This document shows, piece after piece, positions 1-6,029 of a DNA stretch of 6,224 nucleotides. Each line of letters opens with the position of its first letter. Within the stretch, counting starts at the first letter, position 1. The position numbers were made by a program, and so were the translations under genes. The notes below the pieces were generated by a model. That model was not told the origin of the DNA. It worked only from the letters and a program-made list of their open reading frames with translations, and ran no database searches. This DNA comes from Deltaproteobacteria bacterium (GTDB lineage Bacteria; Desulfobacterota; Syntrophobacteria; BM002): the NCBI GenBank assembly GCA_020350905.1, contig CP070843.1, positions 1,954,490 to 1,960,713 on the forward strand, in the 5' to 3' direction.

Positions 1-375
1 AAACTGCCGGCAGCTTCCCACCAACGACGTTCATCTTTTCCATACATCAACAAGCGGCCCTGCGTCGCTACCAAGTGGCGCTGGCCAATTTACCGTGACA
101 CTACAAAAAAGGTTTCAGTGTTCAGCTTCTATGTTTTTTTGCTGACACCTGACACCCTAAGATTTGGTTTTTGAAATTTGATATTTTGCAGTGCTCCATT
201 CCATCCATACCTGTTTACAACATTTCGCCTAGCGGCCTTGCCTTGACCGCCATGACGATTATTAGATTATCGAATACGCCAAGGTATACAAAATGAGACC
301 AGACAGCCCATACAAGCAGAACGGATTCATGTAATATCCGGCCGAGGATCACGACAGCAGGATTTACCTATCAGA
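1..375. other. Intergenic stretch without a recognisable gene
   Basis: I see no supportable gene, tRNA or rRNA here. A frame open from about 4 to 174 gives an arginine-rich peptide without recognisable motifs, and its 3' part (about 118-160) is the T-rich, low-complexity GACACCT-type sequence often seen between genes. The 10-base palindrome CTGCCGGCAG at 4-13 recurs inside a longer palindrome at 2504-2517. Confidence 0.6.
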
Positions 376-391
376 TGGCCTGATATTTGCT
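376..391 (+). promoter_or_regulatory. Sigma54-type (-24/-12) promoter candidate
   Basis: TGGCCTG-N4-TTGCT matches the RpoN consensus TGGCACG-N4-TTGCW at all but two fixed positions, with GG and GC exactly 10 bases apart. It points towards the ATPase gene at 687 and would give a leader of roughly 285 bases. A single consensus match is weak evidence; no activator binding site was identified. Confidence 0.35.
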
Positions 392-496
392 TAAGTTCAC
401 CCTCGTGTTGCAAACCCACACCGGTAAAAAGCGCTGGGTTCGCGTGATAACACGCCATCTGCGAGCGCTCTCGGCAGTGAGCAGTTGGCCTTGAGC

Positions 497-550
497 GACT
501 CGACCTGAGGACTTGGAGTGAGCCTCAGTCGAACTCCTCGTCGACAAGTC
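497..550 (+). other. Dyad-rich segment, possible structured leader
   Basis: Several complementary pairs overlap: CTGAGG (505-510) with CCTCAG (523-528), extended by CGA/TCG (501-503/529-531), and alternatively GACTTG (510-515) with CAAGTC (545-550) plus GGAG/CTCC (515-518/534-537). A small hairpin GCGTG-ATAA-CACGC precedes it at 442-455. The pairings exclude each other in part, as in switching leaders, but no known RNA family was recognised. It may be chance. Confidence 0.2.
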
Positions 551-580
551 TTGCTGCGGGGTTAGCGAGCGAACTACAAT
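551..580 (+). promoter_or_regulatory. Weak sigma70-like promoter for the ATPase gene
   Basis: TTGCTG (551-556), an 18-base spacer, and TACAAT (575-580, five of six matches to TATAAT) face the gene at 687. Only the first three bases of the -35 box match. It would start the transcript about 100 bases before the ATG, just upstream of the two palindromes at 609-639. Confidence 0.3.
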
Positions 581-608
581 AAAATGGATTAATTCCTTCC
601 ATTTCGAA

Positions 609-639
609 TCCGCCTGAGGCGGACTGCAGCTGGCTGCAG
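609..639. repeat. Two adjacent perfect palindromes upstream of the ATPase gene
   Basis: TCCGCCT-G-AGGCGGA (609-623) is a perfect 7-base inverted repeat around one base. It abuts CTGCAGC-TG-GCTGCAG (624-639), a perfect 7-base inverted repeat around two bases. In a leader transcript they would form two stacked hairpins about 48 bases before the start codon. They could be a dispersed palindromic repeat or an operator; nothing here decides which. Confidence 0.5.
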
Positions 640-686
640 GGAGCTTCAATTTCTTCACAAACCCCGCCTAAAGGAACAGTGGGAAA

Positions 687-1610
687 ATGAAGCGTATTTA
701 CTCCATTGGTGGTGGAAAAGGAGGATCCGGAAAAAGCTTCATTGCCGCGAGTCTAGGCATATTATTGGCGAAGCAAGGTAAGAGCGTGGTACTCGTGGAT
801 TTGGACCTGGGCGCCTCCAACCTCCACACCCTCCTTGGCCAGAGAATACCCCAGAGCGGCCTCGACGCCTTCTTAGATAAAACAACGCACAGCTTAGAGG
901 ACGTAGCTCTATCCACAACTATACCTAACCTTCATCTCATCAGCTCGACAAAATGTTCCTTGGAAATTGCCAATTTATTCTACGCTCAGAAACTCAAAGT
1001 AATCAACGCCATAAAAAATCTTCCGTTCGCTTATGTCCTTCTGGATTTAGGTCCAGGAATTCACTTCAATACCTTGGATTTTTTTCTGATTGCTACAGAA
1101 GGGTTGTTTGTGGCTACTCCTGAACCGACGGCAATAGAAAATACCTTCATATTTATTAAGTCAATCTATTTGAGAAAGCTGAAATTAGCTCTCAAAGAAG
1201 CCAACATGTGGCATATATGTCAAGAGGAGCTTGCGAAACTGTCGAAGGGAGCACTCAAGTCTCCTCTAGAGCTCATTAATATTCTCGTAGGAAGAGACCT
1301 GGAAAATGGCAAAGTCTTCAGGGACCTACTGAGCGGCTTGAAGTTCAATTTAATTGTTAACAAATTTCGTGGTCAGGTTACTGAAGACCTGGGAGAGCAA
1401 ATTGTCGAGGTATGCAACAGACATCTCTATCCCAGCTTTGATTTTCTGGGAAATATCAGCTATGACAGTCGAGTTTATGAGTCAATACTTGCCAGAAATA
1501 TATTTATACGAAAATATCCCTACACAAAAACCGTGTCGGACCTGCAAAGTATTGCCAGGAGTCTGACAGGGGAAAAACAACAACCCATTCAGATAAAAGC
1601 TTCGAAATGA
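687..1610 (+). CDS. MinD/FlhG-type P-loop ATPase
   Basis: A 307-residue cytoplasmic ATPase of the MinD/ParA (deviant Walker A) class, whose members dimerise on ATP and position cell structures such as flagella, division sites or chromosomes. Visible motifs are the deviant P-loop KGGSGKS at residues 11-17 with signature Lys11, the VVLVDLDLGASNLH switch-I segment at 34-47 (Asp38, Asp40), and Walker B VLLDLGPG at 117-124 (Asp120). An insert rich in Lys and Leu at about 160-215 is typical of the FlhG-like deltaproteobacterial branch as I recall it. The C-terminus is polar (QQPIQIKASK) and lacks the amphipathic membrane-targeting helix of true MinD, so a division role through MinCDE is unlikely. 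The ATG has AAGGA 11 bases upstream and the standard family N-terminus. It overlaps the next gene by ATGA. The exact cargo is unknown; no flagellar gene is in view. Confidence 0.9.
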   Translation: MKRIYSIGGGKGGSGKSFIAASLGILLAKQGKSVVLVDLDLGASNLHTLLGQRIPQSGLDAFLDKTTHSLEDVALSTTIPNLHLISSTKCSLEIANLFYAQKLKVINAIKNLPFAYVLLDLGPGIHFNTLDFFLIATEGLFVATPEPTAIENTFIFIKSIYLRKLKLALKEANMWHICQEELAKLSKGALKSPLELINILVGRDLENGKVFRDLLSGLKFNLIVNKFRGQVTEDLGEQIVEVCNRHLYPSFDFLGNISYDSRVYESILARNIFIRKYPYTKTVSDLQSIARSLTGEKQQPIQIKASK

Positions 1611-2305
1611 TAAAAAAATTCAGTGATCTAAATTATTACGAACTCCTCAAAATTCCACATAATGCCTCTTCCTTTGAGGTGAGACAGGCATATAAAAATA
1701 TTCTCGCCATTTACGAGGAAAGTTCACTGGCTACCTATTCTCTCTTTGCAGAAGATGAGCGGAAAGCAATTTTGGGCAAGATTGAGAAGGCTTTCTTAAC
1801 ACTGATTGATGATGAAAAGAGAAATGCTTATGACAAGAGTCTTGTGGATGCTGGGGAAATACCTGAAGATTTATTGACTGCAAAAGAACGACAGAAGGCG
1901 ATACCCCTTTTTCAAGTGAATACAGCCATGACGAAAGACAATAACTTGGCAAGAATCAGAAAAAAGATCCAAGAGAAAGGAACAGGAAAACTTGCGAGCG
2001 TTATGCTGAACCGTGATTTTATCTCCGGGCAAGATTTGAAAAACTTGCGAGAGTCACTGGGAATAGAGTTAGCGGAGGTTTTTGAGGCCACCAAGATAAG
2101 TCCCACTGCACTGGAAGCAATAGAGCGCGATGACATAACCAACCTCCCCCCGAAGATCTATCTGAAGAGTTTCCTGAAGTCTTACGCGGAAGTCTTACAA
2201 CTCGATGCGAAGCAACTGGTTGAGGGCTATGTCAAAAATATGGAAAAGAGCTCAAATACAGAAGATGGGATTAATCGCGGGTTCATGACACCTTCCAATA
2301 GATAA
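1607..2305 (+). CDS. Degenerate J-domain plus RodZ-type HTH protein
   Basis: A 232-residue two-domain protein. Residues about 8-78 look like a DnaJ-type J-domain: an NYYELLKI opening, an EVRQAYKN helix II and a terminal KRNAYDKSL helix. The HPD loop needed to stimulate Hsp70 is absent (the loop reads EESSLATYS), so co-chaperone activity is not expected. Residues about 143-210 form a RodZ/HTH_25-like helix-turn-helix, with LRESLGIELAEVFEATKIS followed by the IYLKSFLKSYAEVL segment. Unlike RodZ there is no transmembrane segment, and the chain ends about 20 residues later in a polar tail. A basic linker (about 110-130) joins the domains. The start ATG lies within the stop of the ATPase gene (ATGA) and has no clear Shine-Dalgarno site, indicating translational coupling and a shared task. 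It is probably a partner or adaptor of the ATPase; whether it binds DNA is unknown. Confidence 0.8.
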   Translation: MIKKFSDLNYYELLKIPHNASSFEVRQAYKNILAIYEESSLATYSLFAEDERKAILGKIEKAFLTLIDDEKRNAYDKSLVDAGEIPEDLLTAKERQKAIPLFQVNTAMTKDNNLARIRKKIQEKGTGKLASVMLNRDFISGQDLKNLRESLGIELAEVFEATKISPTALEAIERDDITNLPPKIYLKSFLKSYAEVLQLDAKQLVEGYVKNMEKSSNTEDGINRGFMTPSNR

Positions 2306-2597
2306 ACACCCTTGCTCCGTATGAGATAGGAAATGTGCAATCTGCCACGGCTTCAGGATCAAATGTATCCAATCATATCCTCGTTCTCGAAGGGCGCACT
2401 GTAGGTGGGGACAGACACCCTATCTTTCCCGGTTGACCGCTCACCCCACGCTTTGACTGTATCAGTCACACCTTCACGTGTTATAGTACTAAAAACAGCT
2501 CTCGACTGCCGGCAGTCAGATATTCAGGCTAGGGTGACCGCTGTCCAATGATACTGGCTGCTGACAACTGCAGGCATACATGTGGAGGTTGGAGTCC
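2306..2597. other. Intergenic gap with a 14-base palindrome
   Basis: No gene is visible. GACTGCCGGCAGTC at 2504-2517 is a perfect palindrome whose core CTGCCGGCAG also occurs at 4-13. GTAGGTGGGGACAGACACC at 2401-2419 resembles the GTGTCTGTCCCC-type sequence common between genes in some bacterial genomes, but only one copy is present. No clear terminator follows the HTH gene. The GC content rises from here into the archease gene. Confidence 0.5.
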
Positions 2598-3026
2598 ATG
2601 GCCACCCACTTTCAGGGATCTTTTCAGTTCATCGACCACACTGCCGACGCTGGTATCCTGGTCAAGGCGCCGACGCTCGAGGGGATGTTCGAGACAGCTG
2701 CGCTGGGCTTTAGCGAGCTGATCACCAGGGTGGATTCTTTGAACTGTCTGATCCAGCGTCAGTTCAGGCTGCAGGAAGATGATATAGAAACCCTACTGGT
2801 GAGCTGGCTCCAGGAACTGCTCTATCTGTTGGATACTGAGGGCCTCATTTTTGGACGGTTCCAGGTAAATCTCAAAGACCTCGCACTGGAGGCAACCGCC
2901 TGGGGCGAGATTTTCGATGCGGAAATCCACACCATGAAAACAGAAATCAAGGCGGTCACCTACCACCTTCTAGAGGTTGTCGAAGCCGACCAGTGCTGGA
3001 AGGCACAGGTGATTTTTGACATATAA
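2598..3026 (+). CDS. Archease, activator of RtcB RNA ligase
   Basis: A 142-residue cytoplasmic protein. Archease helps RtcB become guanylylated and turn over repeatedly, and widens its nucleotide use. Family hallmarks are the FIDHTADAGI segment at residues 11-20 (acidic metal-site residue Asp13), the DIETLLVSWLQELLYL helix at 62-77, EIKAVTYHLLEV at 116-127, and the C-terminal VIFDI, whose Asp141 is the second conserved acidic residue. The length equals that of the archaeal family. The frame is open from an ATG at 2580, but the ATG at 2598 is preferred: GGAGG at 2584-2588 stands 9 bases before it, and it begins the protein directly before the conserved domain. The next gene on the same strand, 226 bases on, is rtcB, its known partner, so co-transcription is likely although a repeat lies between them. 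Confidence 0.93.
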   Translation: MATHFQGSFQFIDHTADAGILVKAPTLEGMFETAALGFSELITRVDSLNCLIQRQFRLQEDDIETLLVSWLQELLYLLDTEGLIFGRFQVNLKDLALEATAWGEIFDAEIHTMKTEIKAVTYHLLEVVEADQCWKAQVIFDI

Positions 3027-3060
3027 GTAAGAAGTCCGGCTTACGCGGCTAGAGCTTAGT

Positions 3061-3161
3061 GTTTGAACGGGTCAAATCCGAATTAGGATTTGTTTAGAAT
3101 TTCTCCTTCGCAGTCCCCACCCCGGGCGGGGCCCCGGTTTCGTGCTTCGGATTTCGAATTT
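3061..3161. repeat. Diverged intergenic repeat between archease and rtcB
   Basis: This segment resembles the right arm of the fold-back repeat at 4763-4918. It shares the 18-base identity GCTTCGGATTTCGAATTT (3144-3161 and 4900-4917), a similar GTTTGAAC start, and a GGATTTGTTTAGAATTTC block. A GC-rich piece of about 40 bases (about 3102-3143, with a CCCC/GGGG hairpin at 3120-3131) interrupts the similarity. CAAATCC (3073-3079) and GGATTTG (3086-3092) form a perfect 7-base hairpin stem with a 6-base loop. It is noncoding and its effect on read-through into rtcB is unknown. Confidence 0.6.
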
Positions 3162-3252
3162 AAGCAGAGATAAGCTAGTGATTGATTAGGCAGTAACCAA
3201 TACCAAGCATCGAGAATCTAGCATCCAAAATCGAGAACCTGGAGGTGCTACA

Positions 3253-4707
3253 GTGAAAAAACAACACTCCATCAAGCTCCAAAAGGTCGACGGGTACCGC
3301 TGGCGGCTGCCAAAAGAGGGCAAGATGCGCACCGACGGCATCGTCTACGCCAATGAGGCCATGATGGCCAACATCCGCAATGACCAGAGCCTGCTGCAGG
3401 TAGCTAATGTGGCCTGGTTACCGGGAATTGTGGGCCATTCTCTGGCCATGCCCGACATCCATTGGGGATATGGCTTTCCCATCGGGGGAGTCGCAGCGTT
3501 TTCCTTGGACGATGGTGTGGTATCGCCTGGAGGAGTGGGCTACGACATTAACTGAGGGGTGCGACTCGTGCGCTCCGGGCTTGAGCGCAAGGAAGTCAGA
3601 GGCCACATGCGGAAATTGGTGGAAACTCTGTTTCGAAATATCCCCTCCGGGGTTGGCTCTAAGCGTAAAGATCTGCGGCTCTCAAAAGCGGAGCTGAAGA
3701 GGGTGCTGGTAAAAGGGGTCGGATGGGCAGTAAAGCAAGGTTTCGGGCTGGAAGAAGATCCGGAATACATCGAGGAAGGGGGTTGTATCCAGGGTGCCGA
3801 CCCGGACCTGATCTCCGATCGGGCTCTCGAACGGGGCAAGGCCCAGTTAGGCACACTGGGTTCGGGGAACCATTTCGTAGAGGTTGGCTACGTAGATGAA
3901 GTGTACGATGAGCATGCTGCCAAGGATTTGGGCTTATTCATGGACCAGGTTACAATAATCGTCCACACCGGCTCGCGGGGACTTGGTCATCAGGTTTGCG
4001 ATGACTACATCAAAATACTGATGAAAAGCACGCAAAAGTATGGCATTGAGCTACCTGACCGGCAGTTGTGTTGCGCTCCCATTGCCTCCACGGAAGGCAG
4101 GCAGTACCTGGCCGCCATGGCAGGAGCTGCCAACTATGCTTTTGCCAACCGGCAGATTATCTTCCACTGGGTGCGGGAGACCTTCGAGCGTGTCTTTCAT
4201 ACAAGCTCGGAGCGGCTGGGGCTCAGGCTTATATACGATGTTTGCCACAATATCGCCAAGATTGAGACGCACCGGGTGGATGGTAAGGAAAGAAAGTTGT
4301 GTGTGCATCGAAAGGGCGCCACCCGGGCCTTTCCGCCCCATCACCCGGACACACCAGTGGCTTACAAAGATGTAGGCCAGCCTGTGCTTATCCCAGGTGA
4401 CATGGGGCGATACTCATATGTGCTGGTGGGAACGGAGCAGGCCATGGCTGAGACCTTCGGCAGTACCTGCCATGGTGCCGGTAGAGTCTTGAGTCGAAAG
4501 CAGGCAATGAGGGTGTCCAAAGGCAGAGCAATCATTCGGGAATTGGAGGATCAGGGCATCACAATTCGCAGTGCCGGTAAGGCTACCGTGCGGGAAGAGA
4601 TCCCTGAGGCTTACAAGGACGTGAGTCAGGTGGTGGAGGTTGTGTCCGGTGCCGGCATCAGCAAAAAAGTGGTGCGCTTGCGGCCAATGGGAGTTATAAA
4701 AGGGTAG
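3253..4707 (+). CDS. rtcB: RtcB RNA ligase with in-frame TGA (probable selenocysteine)
   Basis: RtcB joins RNA 2',3'-cyclic phosphate or 3'-phosphate ends to 5'-hydroxyl ends in tRNA splicing and RNA repair, using GTP and two Mn(II) ions. One frame of 485 codons is interrupted only by TGA at codon 101, within VGYDIN-x-GVRL, where the family has its invariant metal-bridging Cys (Cys98 in P. horikoshii). All other active-site residues are present with the TGA counted as one residue: Asp98, Asn206 and His207 (GNHF), His238 (HTGSRG), His332 (CHNIAK), and the guanylylated nucleophile His407 (CHGAGR), against 95, 202, 203, 234, 329 and 404 in P. horikoshii. The length of 484 residues is normal and there is no intein. 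The GTG start has GGAGGTG 5 bases upstream. A SECIS-like hairpin follows the TGA. I call one selenoprotein gene; a nonsense mutation, sequencing error or restart at GTG 3559 are less likely alternatives. Confidence 0.9.
3553..3597 (+). promoter_or_regulatory. UGA selenocysteine codon with bacterial SECIS-like hairpin
   Basis: The TGA is at 3553-3555. Downstream, TGCGCTC (3569-3575) pairs perfectly with GAGCGCA (3583-3589) to form a 7-base upper stem with a 7-base loop, CGGGCTT (3576-3582). A lower stem GACT (3563-3566) with AGTC (3594-3597) is separated by a small internal loop. The apical loop begins 20 bases after the TGA and has G as its second base. The general bacterial SECIS model asks for a loop about 16-37 bases from UGA with a G among its first two bases. 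SelB would bind here to deliver Sec-tRNA. The pairing is seen directly; the function is inferred. Confidence 0.75.
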
Positions 4708-4762
4708 GCAGGGCAGACGAGGTACTGGCACTCTATTACTGGTGGTCTCGATGCAAGGCCCT

Positions 4763-4918
4763 AAAATCCGAATATCGAATATCGAAACAATTTTCAAATC
4801 ACCAAGATCCAAATGTCCCAAACATCAGAACCGAGTGTATGATCCGCTCCTGTTTTGAACATTTGAGAATTCGGATTTTGAATTTGTTTAAGATTTCGAG
4901 CTTCGGATTTCGAATTTC
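4763..4918. repeat. Long imperfect fold-back (inverted) repeat after rtcB
   Basis: Left arm about 4763-4824 and right arm about 4852-4918 are imperfect reverse complements. AAATCCGAA (4764-4772) matches TTCGGATTT (4902-4910), and the inner 14-mers at 4810-4823 and 4852-4865 pair at 12 of 14 positions. The sequence is AT-rich and noncoding, built of short words such as TCGAATATCGAA and TTCGGATTTCGAA. It sits between the convergent ends of rtcB and the Gre-like gene, and its RNA could fold as a bidirectional terminator. This style of intergenic repeat is common in several environmental phyla. Confidence 0.65.
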
Positions 4919-4999
4919 CAGCATGGGCAATTGGGGGCGAGTTGCCTACGATAGCTTCCCGAATACCGCAACCAAGCAAGTTGATGACAGCTGGGGAGA

Positions 5000-5473
5000 T
5001 TAGGGGGACACTATAAAAAGAAGCCGGAAGGAGCGGACGCCACCAGGAGCATAGACAGTAACCTCATCACCTGGACGCCGGCCTAAAAGAGTGCTGCCCA
5101 TGGGTGAGTCAATAGAGATTCGACCCTTCATGGCATCAGCTTCAAATGGCCCCACCAGTTGATAGGTTGCCCGGTCGCCGTTAGCGATATCTTCCACCCC
5201 GACGGTAGCGCCAAAGCAGGCAACTGAGGAGAAGAGGTGCTGTCCAACCACTATTTCTGATAGGGAGATCTTGCGGCGCAAATCCTCGATTCGACCCTCC
5301 ACAAAGGCCTGCCGCTCGCGAGCGGCAAAATACTGCAAGTTATTGGCCTTGTACCCGTATGACCGGGCATTGTACAGAGCTTCTATGACCTGAGGACGGA
5401 CAAAGCGATAGAGAAAGGAGAGCTCTGCGCGTAGCCTCTCGTAACCAGTCCTTGTGATGGGCCGCTTTTCCAT
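5000..5473 (-). CDS. GreA/GreB-family factor lacking the acidic tip
   Basis: A 157-residue protein matching GreA in length and layout: an N-terminal coiled coil (about 1-75, with ITRTGYERLRAEL and RERQAFVEGRIEDLRRKIS) and a C-terminal FKBP-like domain with FGATVGVED (88-95), YQLVGPFEAD (104-113), SPMGSTLLGRRPGDEV (123-138). Gre factors enter the RNA polymerase secondary channel and stimulate cleavage of backtracked RNA using two acidic tip residues, Asp41 and Glu44 in E. coli GreA (GDLxEN). Here the tip reads GYKANN, giving Tyr41 and Asn44, so both catalytic acids are missing. It should bind polymerase without stimulating cleavage, or act as a Gfh1-like regulator; this is inference. The ATG at 5471-5473 gives the normal family N-terminus; the upstream site (GGAAG) is close and weak. 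It is convergent with rtcB. Confidence 0.87.
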   Translation of the reverse strand: MEKRPITRTGYERLRAELSFLYRFVRPQVIEALYNARSYGYKANNLQYFAARERQAFVEGRIEDLRRKISLSEIVVGQHLFSSVACFGATVGVEDIANGDRATYQLVGPFEADAMKGRISIDSPMGSTLLGRRPGDEVTVYAPGGVRSFRLLFIVSP

Positions 5474-5765
5474 CTTCCGATTTTCTCATGTAGTTGCGTT
5501 CTAAGACGCGATTCATGTTTCAGAAAAGGTATCACGGGTTTCTTGTTTTTCACGGAAACCTCTGCACGCTCCAGTGGCGGTTGAAACCAATCCCGGACGC
5601 TTTACAGGTATTAATGCTAACGTAAAAAAGTCTTCTTGGCTAGTCTTTTTAGGAATGCGAGTTCGTTGTCTTCATCCAAAGACATACTTTCCCACCCCCG
5701 TACCCGCCACACCGCAGAGGGATCTTCGGGGTGCCAGAATTCTTTACTTGGAGGTTGAAAAGGAA
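5474..5765. other. Divergent intergenic region with promoter candidate
   Basis: The region lies between the minus-strand Gre-like gene and the plus-strand rhodanese gene, so it should hold promoters for both. TTTACA (5601-5606), 16 bases, TAAAAA (5623-5628) is a weak sigma70-like match toward the rhodanese gene. GGTTTC (5537-5542) and GAAACC (5555-5560) form a short inverted repeat, with CACGG repeated directly at 5533-5537 and 5551-5555. The frame of the rhodanese gene is open back to an ATG-like start near 5574, but that extension has no domain character and is treated as noncoding. Confidence 0.45.
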
Positions 5766-6029
5766 ATGAGTGAACACATGACCAATGTGGGAGTAATGTT
5801 CCCAGATGATGCCGAAACCTTTATTTCTGAAAACCCTGAGTCCACTTTTACTGTCCTGGATGTGCGTCAGCCCATTGAGTATGAAAGCGAACATTTGCCA
5901 GGGGCAAAGCTCATGCCTTTGCCGGAGTTGGTTGACTCTCTGCAGGATTTGGATCCAGGGACGACAATTATAGTGTACTGTGCCGTTGGCGGGCGCAGTC
6001 GCATGGCAGCTCAGTTGCTGGCCCTTTGA
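5766..6029 (+). CDS. Rhodanese-like sulfurtransferase domain, truncated
   Basis: An 87-residue chain carrying most of a single rhodanese domain, which moves sulfane sulfur through a persulfide on its active-site Cys. It shows LDVRQPIEYESEHLPGA at residues 31-47 and the catalytic loop YCAVGGRSRMAAQLLAL, with Cys72 starting the six-residue CAVGGRS loop. A TGA at 6027-6029 then stops it, just where family members continue with a GF-x-x-V-x-x-LxGG-x-x-W ending, so the last helix and strand are missing. Related deltaproteobacterial proteins, as I recall them, also carry a ferritin-like domain after the rhodanese part. The ATG at 5766 is preferred to the longer frame from 5574: GGAGG lies at 5750-5754 and the domain begins soon after. 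The gene is either broken by rearrangement or joined to foreign sequence by assembly. Confidence 0.75.
   Translation: MSEHMTNVGVMFPDDAETFISENPESTFTVLDVRQPIEYESEHLPGAKLMPLPELVDSLQDLDPGTTIIVYCAVGGRSRMAAQLLAL

Noticed and set aside
371..658. Minus-strand frame of 95 codons
   Set aside because: It overlaps promoter-like and palindromic sequence, has no family motif and no ribosome site, and has a low-complexity Ser/Thr/Arg composition typical of chance frames.
1..686. CRISPR array, tRNA or rRNA in the long leading noncoding region
   Set aside because: No regularly spaced repeats, no cloverleaf and no rRNA-like sequence could be found there on either strand.
1607..1830. Functional DnaJ co-chaperone
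   Set aside because: The J-like domain lacks the HPD tripeptide, so stimulation of DnaK is not supported.
3553..3555. TGA read as a sense codon through a general genetic-code change
   Set aside because: The ATPase gene ends at TGA within its ATGA overlap with the next gene, at the normal end of the protein, so TGA still works as a stop in this organism. A site-specific recoding is needed instead.
3559..4707. Separate downstream gene starting at GTG 3559
   Set aside because: The protein would begin in the middle of the conserved active-site motif and lack the metal-binding Asp and N-terminal domain. No ribosome site is suitably spaced before 3559, and the frame is continuous with the upstream half.
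3253..4707. Intein within rtcB, as found in some archaeal homologs
   Set aside because: The length is a normal 484 residues and no intein splice motifs interrupt the conserved blocks.
6027..6029. TGA at the end of the rhodanese frame as a second selenocysteine codon
   Set aside because: It is followed by AGA then TAG, so read-through would add a single residue. The position is not a conserved cysteine in rhodaneses, whose active Cys is encoded normally earlier.
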